This document shows, in pieces, positions 46,851-58,138 of a stretch of DNA of 64,000 nucleotides. Source of the DNA: Cyanodermella asteris (lineage: Eukaryota > Ascomycota > Lecanoromycetes > Ostropales > Stictidaceae); NCBI GenBank assembly GCA_900618795.1, contig UYJD01000019.1, forward strand, positions 310,001-374,000, in the 5' to 3' direction. The position numbers were made by a program, and so were the translations under genes. Each line of letters begins with the position of its first letter. Positions within the stretch are counted from its first letter, which is position 1. The notes beneath the pieces were generated by a model. It saw only the letters and a list, made by a program, of their open reading frames with translations, searched no databases and was not told the DNA's origin.

Positions 46851-48398
46851 TCAAGCAGCAGCAGCCTTCCTGTCCTTCTTCAAAGGCGAGAAGCCTCCGA
46901 ACCCGCCCACAGCAGCCTTTCCACGCGCTGGACCGCCTGCTGCAAGCCGCACGCCGCCAAGGGCACCCAAGCCAGAGGGCTTTGCGGCCCCTCGTCCCAG
47001 ACCAACGGAGGGCCCTGCATCATCGTCGTCGAATATTGTCCGTCCTAGGCCGCCACCGATTTTTCGCTTCTTTTTGATGAAACTCATATCTTCAGGGTCG
47101 CCGATCTTCATCCTCGCCTTGAGAGCAGCTACCTTGGGCAGCTCCTTGACTTTGTCGTTCTGCTCTTCTGCTTCAGCTTCTTCCTCGGCCTCTTCGTCTA
47201 CGTTAACGAGAGCAGGAGCCTTCGCACTTTTTCTCGACGCTGGTGGCTGCTTTACCTCCGCCGGTTTTGACGCTTTTGGAGGTCTGCCTCGTGGCTTCTT
47301 GGCTTTTGTCGCTGCTGGTTCCGGCTCGGGCTCCTCCATCTCTGCGTCAGTAGCTTCTGCAGCCTGTTCAACCTGCTCAACCTCTTCCTCAGCTTCTTGC
47401 TGCCGTTCCGGCGATGAAGGTGGGCTTTCCGGCGCAATGCTTCCAGTCTTCTTAAGAAAGGGTGTCATCGAGAACATTGACTTTTCGCCGATCTGTGTAT
47501 TAGCCCGCTTGATCTTCTTTTCCGGAACAGCACCGGGAGTGACAAGCTCCACAGCGCTGAGCTCAGAGAAGTCACGTTTCCGGCCCTTTGGATTTACGTC
47601 TCCGGTAGTAGCAGTAGCCTTGACTGCTGCAGCATTTGATCGAGCCTCCTCTAGCTGGGATTGTGTCTTCTTCAACTCATCCTTAGCGACCTTCAGTTTC
47701 GTGCGTAGAGCGTCGATGCGCGACTCCTGGGCCGAATTGTGACTTTCGAGCTCGGCATTGGTTTTGTTGACCTCGCGCTCTAGCTTTTGCCTCTGTCGAC
47801 TGGATTGGGCCAACTCTTCTTTCACAGCATCCAACTGCGACTGCAACTCCTCCTCGTGCGCCTGCCGTGACGATTCCTTCGCCTGAACCCGTTTGTTCCC
47901 TTTGCGTTCATTTTCTAGATCGACCTCAATGCTGCTGATTTGGCGCTGTAGGGCCAGCTTCTCCGATAACAACTCCTGGTATGATGTTTGCTGCGCACGT
48001 AAGTGCTCGATCTCGGGTTTCAGGTTAGATAATTCGCGGGTAAGGGACAGCTTTTCGGAAAGCAGTTGCTGCGAGTTTGCGGATACGTCTTCGAGCGAAG
48101 CAAGTTCTGCCTTCAGCCGATCAAGGTCGCGAGCACGAGCTCCCAGGTCTGTCCTCAGCGCATCGATTTCTGCTTGCGCGGTATCGAGAGTAGATTGTAA
48201 TTCGTCGGCAGTCAATTCAAGCTCGTTGATGCGATCCGCATCCTCGATAGCTTGTTCTTCTAGATCCTCCTTCTCTGCCTCGAGCAGGCAGATCCGAACA
48301 CGTTCGCGACGCGCCAACTCTTCGGCGCATATTGTGTCGAAGGCGCCCTTGCATTGCTGCCATCGTACCTCTAAAGACTGCTGATCTAGCATTTGCAT
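46851..48398 (-). CDS. Nuclear coiled-coil protein with AT-hook, function unknown
   Basis: Single-exon frame of 515 residues, ATG at 48398 (an in-frame ATG two codons later is equally possible). Residues about 20-280 are a long coiled coil with leucine heptads and many Glu/Lys/Gln/Arg. A basic nuclear-type segment (KGRKRDFSEL, EKKIKRANTQ) follows, then a conserved-looking block SMFSMTPFLKKTGS, an acidic Glu/Ala-rich part, and an AT-hook core (KKPRGRPPK, about 367-375) that would bind the minor groove of AT-rich DNA. The tail is Gly/Arg-rich and ends GGFSPLKKDRK. The combination suggests a chromatin, kinetochore or nuclear-scaffold protein, but I cannot name an ortholog. It is divergent from OST3 across 259 bp. 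Confidence 0.85.
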   Translation of the reverse strand: MQMLDQQSLEVRWQQCKGAFDTICAEELARRERVRICLLEAEKEDLEEQAIEDADRINELELTADELQSTLDTAQAEIDALRTDLGARARDLDRLKAELASLEDVSANSQQLLSEKLSLTRELSNLKPEIEHLRAQQTSYQELLSEKLALQRQISSIEVDLENERKGNKRVQAKESSRQAHEEELQSQLDAVKEELAQSSRQRQKLEREVNKTNAELESHNSAQESRIDALRTKLKVAKDELKKTQSQLEEARSNAAAVKATATTGDVNPKGRKRDFSELSAVELVTPGAVPEKKIKRANTQIGEKSMFSMTPFLKKTGSIAPESPPSSPERQQEAEEEVEQVEQAAEATDAEMEEPEPEPAATKAKKPRGRPPKASKPAEVKQPPASRKSAKAPALVNVDEEAEEEAEAEEQNDKVKELPKVAALKARMKIGDPEDMSFIKKKRKIGGGLGRTIFDDDDAGPSVGLGRGAAKPSGLGALGGVRLAAGGPARGKAAVGGFGGFSPLKKDRKAAAA

Positions 48399-48657
48399 TT
48401 CAATAATGCGACTAGCTTTGTTGCAAAGACGTCGTTGAAAAGATCTGCGTCATGAGAAATGATTGAGGGGCGCGATGCGACGAAGTGCGGATGAAGCCAG
48501 GGCGTGAGGCGTCAACACGCCGTCACGTGAGCCGCGCATACGCAATCCGCGGCACTCGAATGTGAGCTTAGCTGTCCTCACATAGCGTGAAGCCATCTCA
48601 GCATCTTCCGGCATTTTCCTCCCGACATACCGCCCATTGTTACAACCGGACGCCATC
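48399..48657. promoter_or_regulatory. Bidirectional promoter with CACGTG element
   Basis: 259 bp between divergent start codons. It contains GTCACGTGA (core CACGTG at 48524-48529), the palindrome bound by bHLH factors such as Cbf1-type proteins. Which gene it controls is unknown. Confidence 0.5.
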
Positions 48658-49738
48658 ATGAAGCTATCAGGTCTTACCCTTACCGTCTTCGGCCTGCTTG
48701 CATCCTCAATACCTGTTCTGGGCGCCGCGGACAAATTCGCCAAGTTCAAGGCTCAGAGCTCTGCTTCGGTACAACTCGATGATGCCTCTTTCAACGAAAT
48801 CACAAAGGGTCCTCGAGACTACTGGGTGGCGACTCTCTTGACAGCTCTACCGGCACAGTTCGGCTGCGGACCATGCCGAGAATTTCAGCCAGAATGGGAA
48901 TTGCTGGCCACGTCGTGGAACAAGGCCGACAAGGGCGAGACGAAGCTGCTCTTCACCACCGCGGACTTTCCCGAGAACAAGGGCACATTCGCCAAGGTAG
49001 GACTGAAGACTTGTATCTCAAGAAATGGAACTGACATGCAGCTAGCTCATGCTTCAGACCGCCCCCAAGATCCTGGTCTTTCCGCCCACGACTGGTCCAG
49101 GTGCCAGCGCCGACGGCCAACCCCTCCGATTCGAGTTCACTCAAGGAATGATTCCTGCCGAGACGGTACATGCTTGGTTGACGCGGCAGCTTCCTGATGG
49201 CTGGAAACCAGATTTTAAGAGACCGATCAACTGGTTTAATGTCGCGATTACTGTCGTTGGTGTCTTGACCGCGATCACTGGTCTTGCGGTTGCCGGACCC
49301 TACATCCTCCCTGTCCTGCAGAACAGAAATGTGTGGGCCGCTATCAGCTTGATGTGCGTCCTATTGTTCACTTCAGGCCACATGTACAATCACATTAGGA
49401 AAGTCCCGTACGTTTCCGGTGATGGAAAGGGAGGAATTAGCTACTTCGCGGGCGGCTTCCAGAATCAGTTCGGTATGGAGACGCAGATCATTGCGGCCAT
49501 GTGTAGGTCTTTCCAGTCCTTGTTGGCGTCCTGAATCGCATTGCTGACGTTACTAGATGGTGTTCTTGCATTCGCTACGATTGCCCTCGCCCTCAAGGTC
49601 CCCCGGATTGAAGATGCAAAGAGCCAGCAAGTGGCGGTCGTTATCTGGGCTGCTGCCATGTTCGGCATGTACAGCTTTTTAATGAGTGTCTTCCGCGTCA
49701 AGAATGCTGGCTACCCATACTTCCTCCCTCCGTTCTAG
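48658..49738 (+). CDS. OST3: Oligosaccharyltransferase subunit Ost3/Ost6
   Basis: Thioredoxin-fold subunit of the ER oligosaccharyltransferase. It holds substrate proteins through mixed disulfides so that their sequons can be N-glycosylated. Exons are 48658-48996, 49046-49502 and 49557-49738 with introns of 49 and 54 nt; total 325 residues. The first acceptor is the ctag at 49045, because the earlier gcag would break the frame. Signal peptide 1-22; luminal thioredoxin domain with the redox motif C70-G-P-C73; then four membrane helices in the usual Ost3 layout (beginning WFNVAITVVGVL, VWAAISLMCVLL, IIAAMYGVLAFA and VAVVIWAAAMFG). It ends in KNAGYPYFLPPF, a conserved ending in fungal Ost3. It is convergent with PUP1, 176 bp apart. 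Confidence 0.96.
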
Positions 49739-49914
49739 TAGCACGAGGTTGAGGAATAAAAGCAGTCTACAATTCAGCGGGGACTGATTGTACAGAGTAT
49801 ATTAAATCGACATGAATTGTCACTATTACTGGAAAGTGAACGGTGTCAGTTGCAGTGCAAACAGTCAGTGTGAAGTCTGTAATTTCCAGCTTCCATCGCT
49901 TCGTTATCATACAA

Positions 49915-50813
49915 TCATGCGTCAACATCCATCTTCTCAACTACCACTGTTGACGAATCGTCGCTGCTGTCGGCATCGTGAATTGTCACGTACTTGCTGA
50001 TTTCTTCCCGTGTGATAATCTTCTCGTTGAGCACCGCAGTAGTTCCACGAGCAAACTTGTAGTCTCTCTCCTTCTTGCTTCGCACGTTCTCCGTCCTGTA
50101 ATTCCTCAATAGGGTTGTCTTCTGCTCCGTAATCACGCATACATCCACGTTGCTTCCAGAGCCCAAGTCGTTGAAGATACCAGCCGTGATGGCGTCTGCG
50201 CAAAGCTTCACCGCGTCGTCTCTTGTCAACTTCGCCTTCCATTGCGATTCAAACACAGCCATGGCGGCCATCGATCCGGAACCCATCGTAACGTATGGCA
50301 GCTTGTCTGTGGAACCATGTGCGTGAACTGTGAAGAGACCAACCCCGGTCGGGTCGACACCCGCAACGACCAAGTATGCTCCAATATGACCCTGGTATCT
50401 GAACAAATGCTGCTTGAGCATGGTCATGCAAGTCACGACTCTTGGTTTGCGGCCAGTCGATAAAGCGTGGAGCTCAAGGTTGGAGGAGATGATGGCAGTC
50501 GTGAATTCCGTGTCCGCAGCAGTTCCAGCTCCTGCGCACCAGATTTGAGGGGCGATGTAGTGCAGCTTCTCACAGTTCTGTAATGCCGGTCAGCGAAATC
50601 CTTGAAAGCGAGGTACTGCAGAGCTCCTGTTCAACCCACCTTGTCGGCCACGATCGGACCTGAAGTGGCTCTTGTGTCGGCCGCAATCACCACACCGCCA
50701 TCGAAGATGCATCCTACAATCGTCGTACCCGTGCTGGTGGCCTTGGGTAGCGGGACGCCTTGAGCGTGCAGCGCCGCGTTGCGGTTGTAGTTGCTGAAGT
50801 CGAAGCCGGGCAT
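49915..50813 (-). CDS. PUP1: 20S proteasome subunit beta-2 (trypsin-like)
   Basis: Catalytic beta-2 subunit of the 20S proteasome, responsible for cleavage after basic residues. Exon 1 is 50640-50813 (58 codons) and exon 2 is 49915-50577, separated by a 62-nt intron in phase 0; 278 residues. The propeptide of 29 residues ends at STG. The mature chain begins TTIVG with catalytic T30 (Thr1), D46 (Asp17) and K62 (Lys33), all present in the string [19 protein letters not shown] and in EKLH. The family-typical [12 protein letters not shown] motif and the C-terminal arm that wraps onto beta-3 are present, followed by an acidic tail ([16 protein letters not shown]). The length of the propeptide matches yeast Pup1. 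It shares a promoter with NUP159. Confidence 0.97.
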
Positions 50814-51239
50814 GCTGGCGATAGCGGTATGGAACTTGAGGTGGGTGCAACTTTGAGAAGACGGTCACCAGCTTCGGTCGATGTGGCAAATAGCTGTGTG
50901 CTTGGGAAGCTGGTGGAAGAGGAGGAAGTGACGGCGTCGGTGCGGATGAAGCTTGGTGCTCAGGTACGTAAACGCAAGCTGCCTGCCGCCGCCTGGGAGT
51001 AGTCAGCGCCTGAAGCTTCGCGCCAAGCATCTCCAAAGGCGCGACAGCACCATCTCAAAGTCAACACCTCCGATTCACCCATTCGCCATTCACTTATCTT
51101 CGCTCGTTCTCGCCCATTCACCTCCATAATACCCTGCTTCCACAGCCCCGCATCTTTATAAGCGATGCGTCGGTAGCATAACACCCCTACAGGAAGCTCA
51201 CGCGCTTCCGCCGACCATCTTCCCAACCTAAGCACCAGG
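50814..51239. promoter_or_regulatory. Bidirectional PUP1/NUP159 promoter with PACE-like site
   Basis: 426 bp between divergent starts. TGTGGCAAA at 50882-50890 differs by one base from the proteasome control element GGTGGCAAA that Rpn4-type factors bind in ascomycetes. It sits about 70 bp upstream of the PUP1 start codon, so it could be functional, but one mismatch makes this tentative. Confidence 0.4.
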
Positions 51240-54200
51240 ATGGCTTTCACTTTCGGACAAAGTGGTTTCGCTGCCGCCAACGTAGGTGGCGGCGGCGCTA
51301 CAATCGAGAGCGGTGAAAACTTGAAAGAAGCCACAAGCATGGTAGGATAAATGCTGCGAAATATCCCAGACATCGCTGACAACTTTGCAGAGAATTGGTT
51401 TCCAAGGCCTGAATAAAGAAAAGAAACTCAACTTTCTTCCCAATGCATGGCCTGCCGACTCGCCGCCGCCTCCGAGCTCATCCTTGTTGAGCATTTCACA
51501 AAAACATGGCCTTCTCGCGGCTGGAGGGCCCGAATCGGTTGTCCTTGCGAAGACGGACCGGGTGCGGAAAGCTTTCGATTCGGCAAACGCAGAAACAGAC
51601 TACACCCCCTTTACTCCAGATATCACACTACCGCTTGGAACGAGGATATCGCAGGTCGCCTTCTCGAGCGATGGTTCGTGTCTGGCCATCTCGGCCGAAC
51701 AGGGAGGAGGTCTGGCTGTTTACGAAGTCGCACAACTCCTTCAGGGAAGCACGAATTCAGCTTTCGAGATGGGCACCAAAGGCACATCTCTCCGAGCATT
51801 GGTCGCAAATCCTGCCCCAAAGCTTGCCGAGCTTTTTGCCGTAATCACAACGAACGGGGAGCTGCTCGTGGCCGATATGAAGTCTCAGAAGTTCAAAGAT
51901 GGACCAAACGGCTCAGTCTACAAAACTGGGGTCAGCTGCCTTTCCTGGAGTATCAAGGGCAAAGCTTTGCTAGCTGGGCTTGCCGATGGTTCCGTGTCCC
52001 AATTCATGAACGACGGAAAACTGATGACGGACATTCCTCGGCCGGGAAATCTACCAGCAAACCATCATGTTGCAGCCATAGACTGGCTATCTGTAGATCT
52101 GGCTATCATCGCTTACTCACCAGATGAAACAGACCCTGGTTACCCCGAGTCGTCTTCCATCTATTTAATGCAACGAAGTGGCCCAAAGACTGGCCCGAAA
52201 ACCCACCGGTTCTCACAGTTTCCAGAGTGTGGCATCTTAAATCAGCCTCGAGTGCCAAACACTCCCTTCATGTCAGGCCTGACTAAATACCACAACATTG
52301 AGCATCTCATTGTCTTTTCGCAGTCAGCCTCCGAAGATGTCGTCATGTTCATAAAATCAACAGATTCGTTGGGCGAAACGGCGCCTGCTGACACGTTTGC
52401 TTTGATCAACCCACTCGAGGATGGTCGAAAAGCAAGTCTTCCCTTGACAAAGGATCATCAGAACAGTACAGCGCCAGTTGGTATGGTCTTCGACTTGACG
52501 AGTACAGAAATCGTTGCACGGCCAGTACCCGGCTCCGAAGACGTATGCGAGAGCGCGCCAGGCCCACTACCAGCTTTGATGGTTCTCAACAACGAAGGTG
52601 TGCTATCAGCGTGGTGGTTTATCTATTCAGATGCTCTACTGGCAGGCGTGACGTATTCAGGCATGACCGCGGCGACTCAGGGCGCAGCACAATCTGCACC
52701 AACAAACACGGCTAGCACTTCGTCGTTTGCTACGCCTAAACCTCAATTCGGTCAGTCATCGGCTCCTTCGTTTGGAGCCACTGGTTTTGCCTCGCTGGGA
52801 GGTTCGACCTCTCAGGGAGCATCCGCCTTTGGCCAAGCTAGTTCCTTGGGAGCGAACAAACCGGCCTTTGGACAATCAGGTTTCTCATCTCTTCCAGCGT
52901 CAGGAGCACCAGCAGCTGGCGCTGCGGCTTTCGACTCCGCATCAAAGCTCGGCCAATCTGGATCACCGTTCGGTCAGGCAGCTAGCAACGCCGCAAAGGC
53001 TCCTGCATTCGGCGCTTCGCCTTTCGGAGGTGCTGCAGCAGGAACATTGGCTCCGCCTGCTTTTGGCTCAGCATCTATGCTCGGAGCCAAGCCGGCATCG
53101 CCATGGGGTGGAGCCAGCACAGCTTCAGCAAAGCCCTTCGGATCGCCTTCAACATTTGGTCAATCGAGCTCCGAGAAGCCGAATCCATTCATTAAAGCCG
53201 GAGAAAGTCCAAGCCCCTTTGCTGCAGCTGCTGGCAAGCCCGCGGGAAGCGCATCTGCGTCTGCAAGCCCATTCGGGCAATCCAGCCAGACCAGCTCCGA
53301 CAAGCCAAATCCCTTTTTGAAGCCAGCACTCGGCTCCAGCCCCTTTGCGGCGCTGGCGAACAAGTCGTCGGGCTCAGCTTTTGGATCTGGAGGCGCCTTT
53401 GGACAGAGTGGCCAATTAGGACAAACCAAGAGCCCTTGGGGTCAAGCAGGTGACAAGCCGAAATCAAATCCATTTGCTACCGATTCCAAGCCCGCGTTCC
53501 AGTCGTCATTCAGCCAGCAGGCTCCGAAGTCAACGGAAACCGCGGCGCCCTCAGGAGACTCGGGCCCCTCACTTTTTGGGTCTGGCTTTGGCGATGCGCT
53601 CAGCAGTGCTTCAAAACAAGCACCATCAAATCCAGTTCAGGATCATGAAGAAGATATGGATGACGACACCCCAACTCAGAAGGTACCCGAGTCGCCTGAA
53701 ATTGCTCAGTCAACAACGCCACAGGAGACACCAGCGGCCCAGAAGATGATGGGTGCGCCACCAATCAGTGGAGGCATGTTCGGCAGCAAAACGACAAGCT
53801 CTGATGCTCCTGCTGCCGCTCCAAGCACACTCGCTGCGCCGTCATTCGGATTTCCCAAATCTCCCGAAGCCACACCAAAGCAGCAGCCTGCACAGACCAA
53901 GTCAGACGACAAGTTCAAGGATCAAGCAGGTATCCCTCTGCCACCTGACACACGAAGTAAGGATACATATACCCCTACAAACTCCTCCACCTCATCATCC
54001 ATTGACTCTTTACTCTCTGCAGATGCGCCTGAGTCAGCGCCACTGCCTCCTGATCCTGTGAAATTCAAGCCAAAGGTGTCTGCTGATGACTTCCCTCCAC
54101 TTCCACCGGATTTCACGAAAGCGGCCTCGAAAGCCCCGACAAGTGCACCAACCGACCCAGTCAAACCACCATCGCGATCAACACCATCTAAGCCTCTACC

Positions 54201-55917
54201 CAATCCATTCTCAGTGCCCGCCGCAAAGGCAAAGGAGCCTAACACTGAGCAGTCAACTCCCCTTCCTGCAGATGATGCCTCGCCATTGGACGATGAAGGC
54301 TCCGGTATTGATGTTGCCAACGAGTTAAGCACCGACGGCTCGCCTGAATCCTCTTTCCTCTCAAAGTCATCTTCTGCGAGCTTCTTCACTGGCAAAGGCA
54401 GCGGTAGTTTCAAACAACCTGCACCTGGAGGCGTTAGAAGCGTCTTCGCGGATGTGCCCAAGCCACATGTCGATTTCTTCAAACAGCCTGAACCGAGTGA
54501 TGTCCCAGATTCACCTCGATCACCCAGCCCCACCCGACCAGCAAAGCCCGCGCCATTCAGTCGTCCTCCACCACCAGGTATCAGCACCTCTGCGCGATCA
54601 GCCAGTGGACCTGCGGTGCCCAAATTTGGTACGGGACAGCGCAAGCCCACACTTGGTCGTGCTCAACCTCCGGCCCAAAAAGTGGTTCCGCCGATAGCGT
54701 CCGCGTTGAAGGAGGGTGCCGAGAAAGAGAGGCAAGCAGCTGAGGCAAAGGCGAAAGCTCAAAAAGAAGCAGAAGAGCAAGAATTGAGCGATCATGAGGA
54801 TGAATACATACGTGCAGAGCTTGAAGCACCTATTGAACCAACAACAGTGCTGCCGGGCTTCATTGCTCACCAAGACTACATCGGCGAGGTGAGCAAAGAA
54901 GGTATTCCTGGCCAGATCGAGATCGTTTATAGGGATGCGAACTCAATGGTCGATACGCTCGGCCTCAATTTGAGAGGAATCAAGTCTTGGGTTGCGGGTC
55001 ATTCAAAACCCGGACCAGTCAAAGGTGGTCGGCTCAACCTCTCGGGCCTCGATACGACAGATAATTGGAACCTCGCAGATTTGGACCGTGCAGAAGAGAT
55101 GAGAGGGCAAATTGAGGAGGAACTCACGGGAAACTCTTTGCATGACATTGTCACGAAACTTCAGATCTGCAGAGAGTCTACACTGGAACTACACAAGTTG
55201 AAGAGACGGAATAACGACATTGCAAAGACGTTGGAAACACTGAAACGTCGCGCCGACAGAGCCGAGTTCGATGACTCAGTACCGCTGAGCGTCGCGCAAT
55301 TAGAAGCGCAACAAGACCTCAGGCGAGCCTTCGCAGATTTCCGCAGCAACCTCGCCGGCGCAGAAGAAGGAGTCGCCCTGCTAAGAGCAAAGCTGGTCTC
55401 ACACAGAAAGGGTACCGATACTGGCGTGGCAGAGAAAGCCCCTACCGTGGAAGCCATCGAGCGCACAATCAAGAAGATGACCATGATGATCGAGAAGAAG
55501 AGCGCCGATCTCGACGTCCTGACGACCCAGCTTCAGAAGCTCGGCTACGCAGATCGGCCATCCAGCAGCAGAGGACTCCTCCAAGGACGACGCAGTCGAT
55601 CCGGCTCCCCTTTCGAGTCCAGTCCAGTCCCTTCGCGCCCCAGCTCGAGCGCTAAGAATGCCAGCCCGCTGCGAGCTAGCGTCAGTGGTGCTGGTGGCAG
55701 GACGACTTTCACGCCACGTTCCTCGAGGCTCGGCAATTCACTTTTGGCAGAGGACATGGGCCGCTTGGTTTTGCGCAGTAGTATCGGCGCGGTGCCGCTT
55801 ACGAATGATGATTTGGTGCGATACACGCAGGGGTTGAAGCAGCGGAAGGAGATCAATGCCGTATTGAAGCGGGCTCTGGGCGATGGCGAGGTCAGGGTTC
55901 GACCTTTGGATGATTGA
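51240..55917 (+). CDS. NUP159: Nucleoporin Nup159/Nup146 (Nup214 homolog)
   Basis: Cytoplasmic-side nuclear pore protein that anchors the mRNA export helicase Dbp5. Exon 1 is 51240-51341 (34 codons); a 49-nt intron (gtagga..gcag) leads to exon 2, 51391-55917; 1,542 residues. Residues about 35-440 form the N-terminal seven-blade propeller (blade strings such as ISQVAFSSDGSCLAIS and CLSWSIKGKALLAGLADGS). Residues about 470-780 are an FG region with many GQSS, PFG, AFG and SLFG repeats separated by Ala/Ser/Pro spacers. Residues about 780-1130 are Pro/Ser/Lys-rich linker, and about 1135-1425 hold the conserved C-terminal coiled coils that bind Nup82 (for example ESTLELHKLKRRNNDIAKTL). The order and length fit the family. 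Confidence 0.93.
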
Positions 55918-58138
55918 AATGATTGAGCTTTGGGAGGGATAAGGGGCTGTGTGAGTAGATAGTCACGCGTTATGCAGTGAGAAATGGATCACTGATGACA
56001 CTGCCCATGATGAAACTTGTCTTGCAGGGTCAAATTGCGATGCGAAGCACAAGCATATGCTAACTCAGTTCAGGTATTCCAAATCACAAACAGAAGTAGA
56101 TGTGGCCGGCATGGGAGGCGGCGAAGCTAGACGCTGACTCGAGGAGTGAAATGGACACGGGAACGGGGCGAAAGGAGAATGCGGTACAAAGATGACGTTT
56201 CGGCGTTGTCTATCTAGTACCTACCTTACCTAGGTACACGAAAAGTTTAGGAGAGACACGGAAATGGGGACACGTTCACAGCTTGACACAGATGAGCATC
56301 CTTGATGTCGTGAACAAATATGCCGTGGACAGAGGAAGGCACGACCGCCAGCCGACCATCACAGAGTCTCACGCCTCGATCTTCGAATAGATGATTACAA
56401 CGTCGCCAGTTTCCATGATCTACCATCGCCCGACGACCAGATGAATTGACATACACGATAGCGCCAACCATTCGCCCAGCGTGGAGAACCAACCGAAGCA
56501 GTATGAGACGAGTCAAGTACTGACAGTGGGAGAGCGCATATTAACGCACACCGACGGTAGGTCTTTCGGCGGGTAGACTTCAAACGCCAACATGTCGATC
56601 GGACCATCGCTTCAACGTCTTCTTTTGTCAAATCGGATGGCGAGAAGAAGGACCCGGGGCTCTACCCATCTCTGCAGGGTTTGCTCCTTGCGACACGCGG
56701 CCGTGAGCCGGTCATCTTTGAAACAGTTTCTATGCGATTCTACAACACGCGGCAGCGCGTGCCCGACGTGCGAAAGATTGATCCTGATCTATTGGCATTT
56801 CAGATTGGAAAGCTTGACGATGCAGAGCGAGCTTTCACAGAGTACTTGCGCCGCCATGACCCTATGGCGGCATCAACACGACCGGCCACAGATGCCTGTA
56901 TGGTCGCAATCACCTAGTTCGAAGAGAAACTAGAAATTTACCTTCGCAAGAAACCCAACAAAAGAACGGATCGCAACCAGCTGCGCCACCTCCAGACAGC
57001 TAGGATTTTAGGTGACCCCTTTCCGGTATCGGGACGATCAACAGGCAAAACTATGGTGTGATGGCAGAGAGTAACCAGCGGCCGAGTCTTGTCAGTCAAG
57101 GACTTAGGTAAGTATCCAGGTAAGTATCCAGACAAGTACCCGGCTAAGTACCTAGGCAAGTACCCAGATAAATAAGTGCCTAACTAAGTACCCCTTCAGA
57201 TACACAAAAAGCGCCCTACGCTAGTGCTTAAGTAATAAGGTATGCCGGCAAGGGCTTCTTTCTACCCGCCAAGCCAGGCGGCAACGATTCAACGGGTCAA
57301 AAAAAAACGGTCGCAGCCACCTCCCTCTCTGATGACCCGGTAGAATTCGCCAGATACAAAGGCACTTGATCCGAGTCAAGCGCACCGTAGCGGTATTCGC
57401 CCGAGCGAGCTTCAATCTTGACCTCCACACTTCAGATCCTCCTGTCCCCACATGTGGAGAACTACGAAAAGCCCTAGGAGCGGACGCGCAAGACGACACC
57501 TTGAGTTCACAAAATGCGGGGATCGAAAACAACAAAACGCACCGGACTGTGCCGCAATATTAGCCCGCTGCTCCTCAAGTTAATGACCTTGTATGTCGGA
57601 TGCAAGGTTTGAGATTAATGATGATACTCGTTTCAATTCCTAAGGCCACGGACGCGACCTGAAAGTTAGAAGCCGGTAAGAATAAGATGAAAAGACACCA
57701 CGCGCTGATCGGCAGAAAAACAGTCAGGTTCGGGTTAGGCGGCAAACCTTCTTGTTTACTCGATGCGCTTTGCTTCATCAGCAGCATAAAAGTGGGATGT
57801 CTTCATTGGCTGGTGGCGCCGGTGCGGCACAACGGCAGGCGAAGGAGTACGACATGCGTTACGTTTCTCTATAGGGTAGCTGGGGCGAGCTAGCTGACTC
57901 ATTTATGGACAGCATTTGATCTTGAGCATGCGCTACAGTTTCTCTTCTTTGTGGCTTTGAGATCGGGTTCCCTGATCATTTGACTGTACTGATTGTGCTT
58001 TTTGCTTGGTACATAAGGCGTGCTGCCTGCTTGCGATCTTGAGATTCCAGTTTATACGTCCCGGCGACTCAGACCGTGCTGTGATCGAGGCGGGGACACT
58101 ATTTGAGCTTCCAGACCTTTCTCAACGGGCCTGCCGAT
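55918..58138. other. Intergenic with a minisatellite and a possible gene relic
   Basis: NUP159 3' flank, then a plus-strand open frame at 56561-56917 of 118 codons without an ATG at its head. It has protein-like composition (GLYPSLQGLLLATRGREP, VRKIDPDLLAFQIGKLDDAE) and may be an exon or relic of an unrecognised gene. A 12-bp-unit array follows at 57103-57197. The right end is the promoter of the MFS gene. Confidence 0.4.
57103..57197. repeat. Degenerate 12-bp minisatellite, copy 2
   Basis: About seven units such as AAGTATCCAGGT, AAGTATCCAGAC, AAGTACCCGGCT, AAGTACCTAGGC and AAGTACCCAGAT. On the opposite strand these read as RYCTGGRTACTT, the same family as the arrays at 31.0 and 62.3 kb but in the other orientation. 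Confidence 0.85.

Noticed and set aside
46573-47742. 389-codon plus-strand open frame rich in Ser/Ala
   Set aside because: Antisense to the coiled-coil/AT-hook gene; its composition mirrors the Glu/Lys/Ala codons of that gene.
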